The notes under the pieces are model-generated. The model saw nothing but the letters and a program-made list of their open reading frames with translations, searched no databases and was not told the DNA's origin. From positions 1,340 through 65,339 of the forward strand of contig NZ_LMJT01000009.1 in the NCBI RefSeq assembly GCF_001429395.1: a stretch of DNA of 64,000 nt, in the 5' to 3' direction. The stretch is from Allobosea sp. Root381. GTDB lineage: Bacteria > Pseudomonadota > Alphaproteobacteria > Rhizobiales > Beijerinckiaceae. Positions 62,545-64,000 of the stretch are shown here, one piece after another. A program made the position numbers and the translations under genes. How positions within the stretch are numbered: position 1 is the stretch's first letter; every line of letters begins with the position of its first letter.

Positions 62545-63516
62545 TCAAAGCCTGCGCAGCGCAACCTGCTGGATGCGGTGGCTCGCGCCCTTGGTCAGGA
62601 TCAGGCTGGCGCGCTGGCGTGTCGGCAGGATGTTCTCCTGCAGGTTCGGCAGATTGATGCCGGTCCAAAGGTCCTGCGCGATCGAAAGCGCCTCCTCCTC
62701 GCCGATCTCGGCATATTTGCGGAAGAAGGAGCGCGGGTCGCGGAAGGCCGTCTGGCGCAGCGTCATGAAGCGGTTGACGTACCAGCGATGCAGGTCGTTC
62801 TCGTCGGCATCGAGATAGACGGAGAAGTCGAAATAATCCGAGACGAAGGGAATGACCGTGCCGTCCTTGGGCATCCGCCCCGGCTGCAGCACGTTGAGCC
62901 CTTCCAGGATCAGGATGTCGGGCCGCTCCACCGTGACCGTTTCGCCCGGCATGACGTCGTAGACCAGGTGCGAATAGACCGGCGCCGTGACCTGCGACTT
63001 GCCGGCCTTGACGTCGGAGAGGAAGCGCAGGATCGCGGCGCCGTCATAGCTCTCGGGAAAGCCCTTGCGCTGCATCAGCCCGCGGCGCTCCAGCTCGGCA
63101 TTGGGCAGGAGGAAGCCGTCGGTGGTGACGAGCTCGACCTTCGGCGTGTTCGGCCAGCGCGAGAGCAGCGCCTTCAGCACGCGCGCCGTCGTCGACTTGC
63201 CCACCGCGACCGAGCCCGCAACGCCGATGATATAGGGAACCTTGACCTCGGATTCGGCCAGCAGGAAGCGCTGCGTCGCCTTGAACAGCCCCTGCGTGGC
63301 CGCGACATAGAGCGAGAGCAGGCGCGAGAGCGGCAGATAGATCGCGACGATCTCGTCGAGCGAGATCGGGTCGTTGATCGATTGCAGCTTGGTGAGGTCG
63401 TCGACGGCCAGCGTCAGCGGCGTATCGGCGCGCAGATGCGCCCACTCGTCGCGCGTGAAGCTGCGATAGGGCGAGGGCGGCAGATTGACCGGAGCCGGCA
63501 TCACACGCTGGTCCAT
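62545..63516 (-). CDS. coaA: type I pantothenate kinase
   Basis: 323 residues from ATG 63516. P-loop [42 protein letters not shown] and ILEGLNVLQ are all as in CoaA. It makes 4'-phosphopantothenate, the first step to coenzyme A. It follows hisE by 46 bases, as it often follows hisF-hisE in Hyphomicrobiales. Confidence 0.96.
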   Translation of the reverse strand: MDQRVMPAPVNLPPSPYRSFTRDEWAHLRADTPLTLAVDDLTKLQSINDPISLDEIVAIYLPLSRLLSLYVAATQGLFKATQRFLLAESEVKVPYIIGVAGSVAVGKSTTARVLKALLSRWPNTPKVELVTTDGFLLPNAELERRGLMQRKGFPESYDGAAILRFLSDVKAGKSQVTAPVYSHLVYDVMPGETVTVERPDILILEGLNVLQPGRMPKDGTVIPFVSDYFDFSVYLDADENDLHRWYVNRFMTLRQTAFRDPRSFFRKYAEIGEEEALSIAQDLWTGINLPNLQENILPTRQRASLILTKGASHRIQQVALRRL

Positions 63517-63562
63517 GGGGCGGCCCGCATTCCAGGCTTCGAGGTTCAACGCAGGACTAGCC

Positions 63563-63880
63563 TCAACGGGGTCGTGCGGCTTTCTCCGCCAGGCCGGAGC
63601 GCACGGTGCGAGCCTCAAGCTGGCTCAAGATGTCCTGCAATGCAATATCGCGCGACTTCAGCATGACGAGCAGATGATAAAGCACGTCGGCGCTTTCGGC
63701 GATCAGCTCGTCGCGGTCGCCCTTCACCGCCGCGATGACGGCCTCGATCGCTTCTTCGCCGAACTTCTTGGCGGCACGCTCGGGCCCGGCGGCGATGAGC
63801 TTCGCCGTCCAGGATTCGTCGGGGGAAGCCGCCGCGCGTTCGGCGATGCGGGCTTCGAGATCGGCGAGGGTGAAGGTCAT
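63563..63880 (-). CDS. hisE: phosphoribosyl-ATP pyrophosphatase
   Basis: 105 residues. The MazG-like site has [14 protein letters not shown] and [17 protein letters not shown]. It hydrolyses PR-ATP in histidine synthesis. It is 30 kb from hisB-hisH-hisA and on the opposite strand, and hisF is not found in the 120 bases between it and the window end. Confidence 0.95.
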   Translation of the reverse strand: MTFTLADLEARIAERAAASPDESWTAKLIAAGPERAAKKFGEEAIEAVIAAVKGDRDELIAESADVLYHLLVMLKSRDIALQDILSQLEARTVRSGLAEKAARPR

Positions 63881-63890
63881 GACGAACTCC

Positions 63891-64000
63891 TGTCACTCCG
63901 GGGCGCGCCCTGGGTGCGAACCCGGAACCCACGACTTGGTGAGGCATCCCGTGCCCGGTCGAGGGCGGTTCGCCCGGTCGTGGGTTCCCGGTCCTTCGCT
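63891..64000. repeat. second copy of the nested palindromic repeat (cut by window edge)
   Basis: It begins TGTCACTCCGGGGC and has the same inner arm GAACCCGGAACCCACGAC (63918-63935) facing GTCGTGGGTTCCCGGTCCTT (63977-63996). It corresponds to the element at 18579-18712. It lies upstream of hisE. Confidence 0.88.

Noticed and set aside
45616-63553. 18-base exact match AGGCTTCGAGGTTCAACG at about 45616 and 63536
   Set aside because: Not within a longer repeat; in biased high-GC sequence one such match can be chance.

Overview
The window is a contiguous piece of a high-GC chromosome from an alphaproteobacterium, most likely of the order Hyphomicrobiales (a Bosea-like genome is my best guess, from memory of family features rather than a search). 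The evidence is a PhyR/NepR/EcfG general stress response locus, AccD and DnaX of the rhizobial type without the usual zinc-cysteine clusters, an MmcB protein, an ActS/ActR (RegB/RegA) pair, a FYDLN-type TIGR02300 protein beside tRNA-Ala, and the gene orders dnaX-ybaB-recR with the SRP RNA, rpmH-rnpA-yidC-engB, hisB-DUF2628-hisH-hisA, trpA-accD-folC and aroA-cmk. I see no phage, insertion sequence or CRISPR array.

Layout. 0-3.9 kb: a truncated chemotaxis receptor, a membrane diguanylate cyclase and a PmtA-like methyltransferase. 4.0-13.6 kb: a general stress response island. It holds nepR-ecfG-histidine kinase facing phyR, a FAT GUY-like single-domain response regulator, an SbmA/YddA-type ABC transporter, a transglutaminase, an extensin-like protein, a DUF992 protein and several small proteins. 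Five perfect EcfG promoter motifs (GGAAC, exactly 16 nt, CGTT) lie in this region, each in front of a gene. 13.7-18 kb: glyoxalase, FAD oxidoreductase, BrkB and a beta-barrel protein. 18-29 kb: core replication, ribosome and membrane-insertion genes, argB, a nucleotidase and a DUF5939 cyclase. 29-33 kb: metZ behind a pair of palindromes, then hisB-DUF2628-hisH-hisA. 33-43 kb: a frameshifted aldo/keto reductase, a lipoprotein, folC, accD and trpA, then hrpB, a DUF1194 protein, cmk and aroA. 43-52 kb: TIGR02300 protein, tRNA-Ala, small secreted proteins, an L,D-transpeptidase, a glutamine amidotransferase, a Na+/H+ antiporter, a PHA depolymerase, ActS/ActR and MmcB. 52-57 kb: a WbpL/WbpV/WbpM-like trio that could make and use UDP-QuiNAc for O-antigen, and a TetR regulator with a nearby palindrome. 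57-64 kb: cobQ, an aminotransferase, a helical-repeat protein with an odd start, ridA, a YqaA protein, coaA and hisE.

How it fits together. In the stress locus PhyR (when phosphorylated) should bind NepR and free EcfG, which then reads the GGAAC-N16-CGTT promoters. The candidate targets here are mostly envelope functions: transporter, extensin-like peptidase, DUF992 protein and small hydrophobic proteins. The kinase encoded beside ecfG keeps its histidine box but has lost the recognisable ATP-binding motifs. Several usually conserved operons are cut short: hisA is not followed by hisF (hisE-coaA lie 30 kb away, inverted), trpA is not preceded by trpB, and cmk is not followed by rpsA. Intergenic spaces carry a family of palindromes ending in GTCAT/ATGAC. 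No stretch above 300 bases lacks a gene; the longest, between dnaX and rpmH, contains the SRP RNA.
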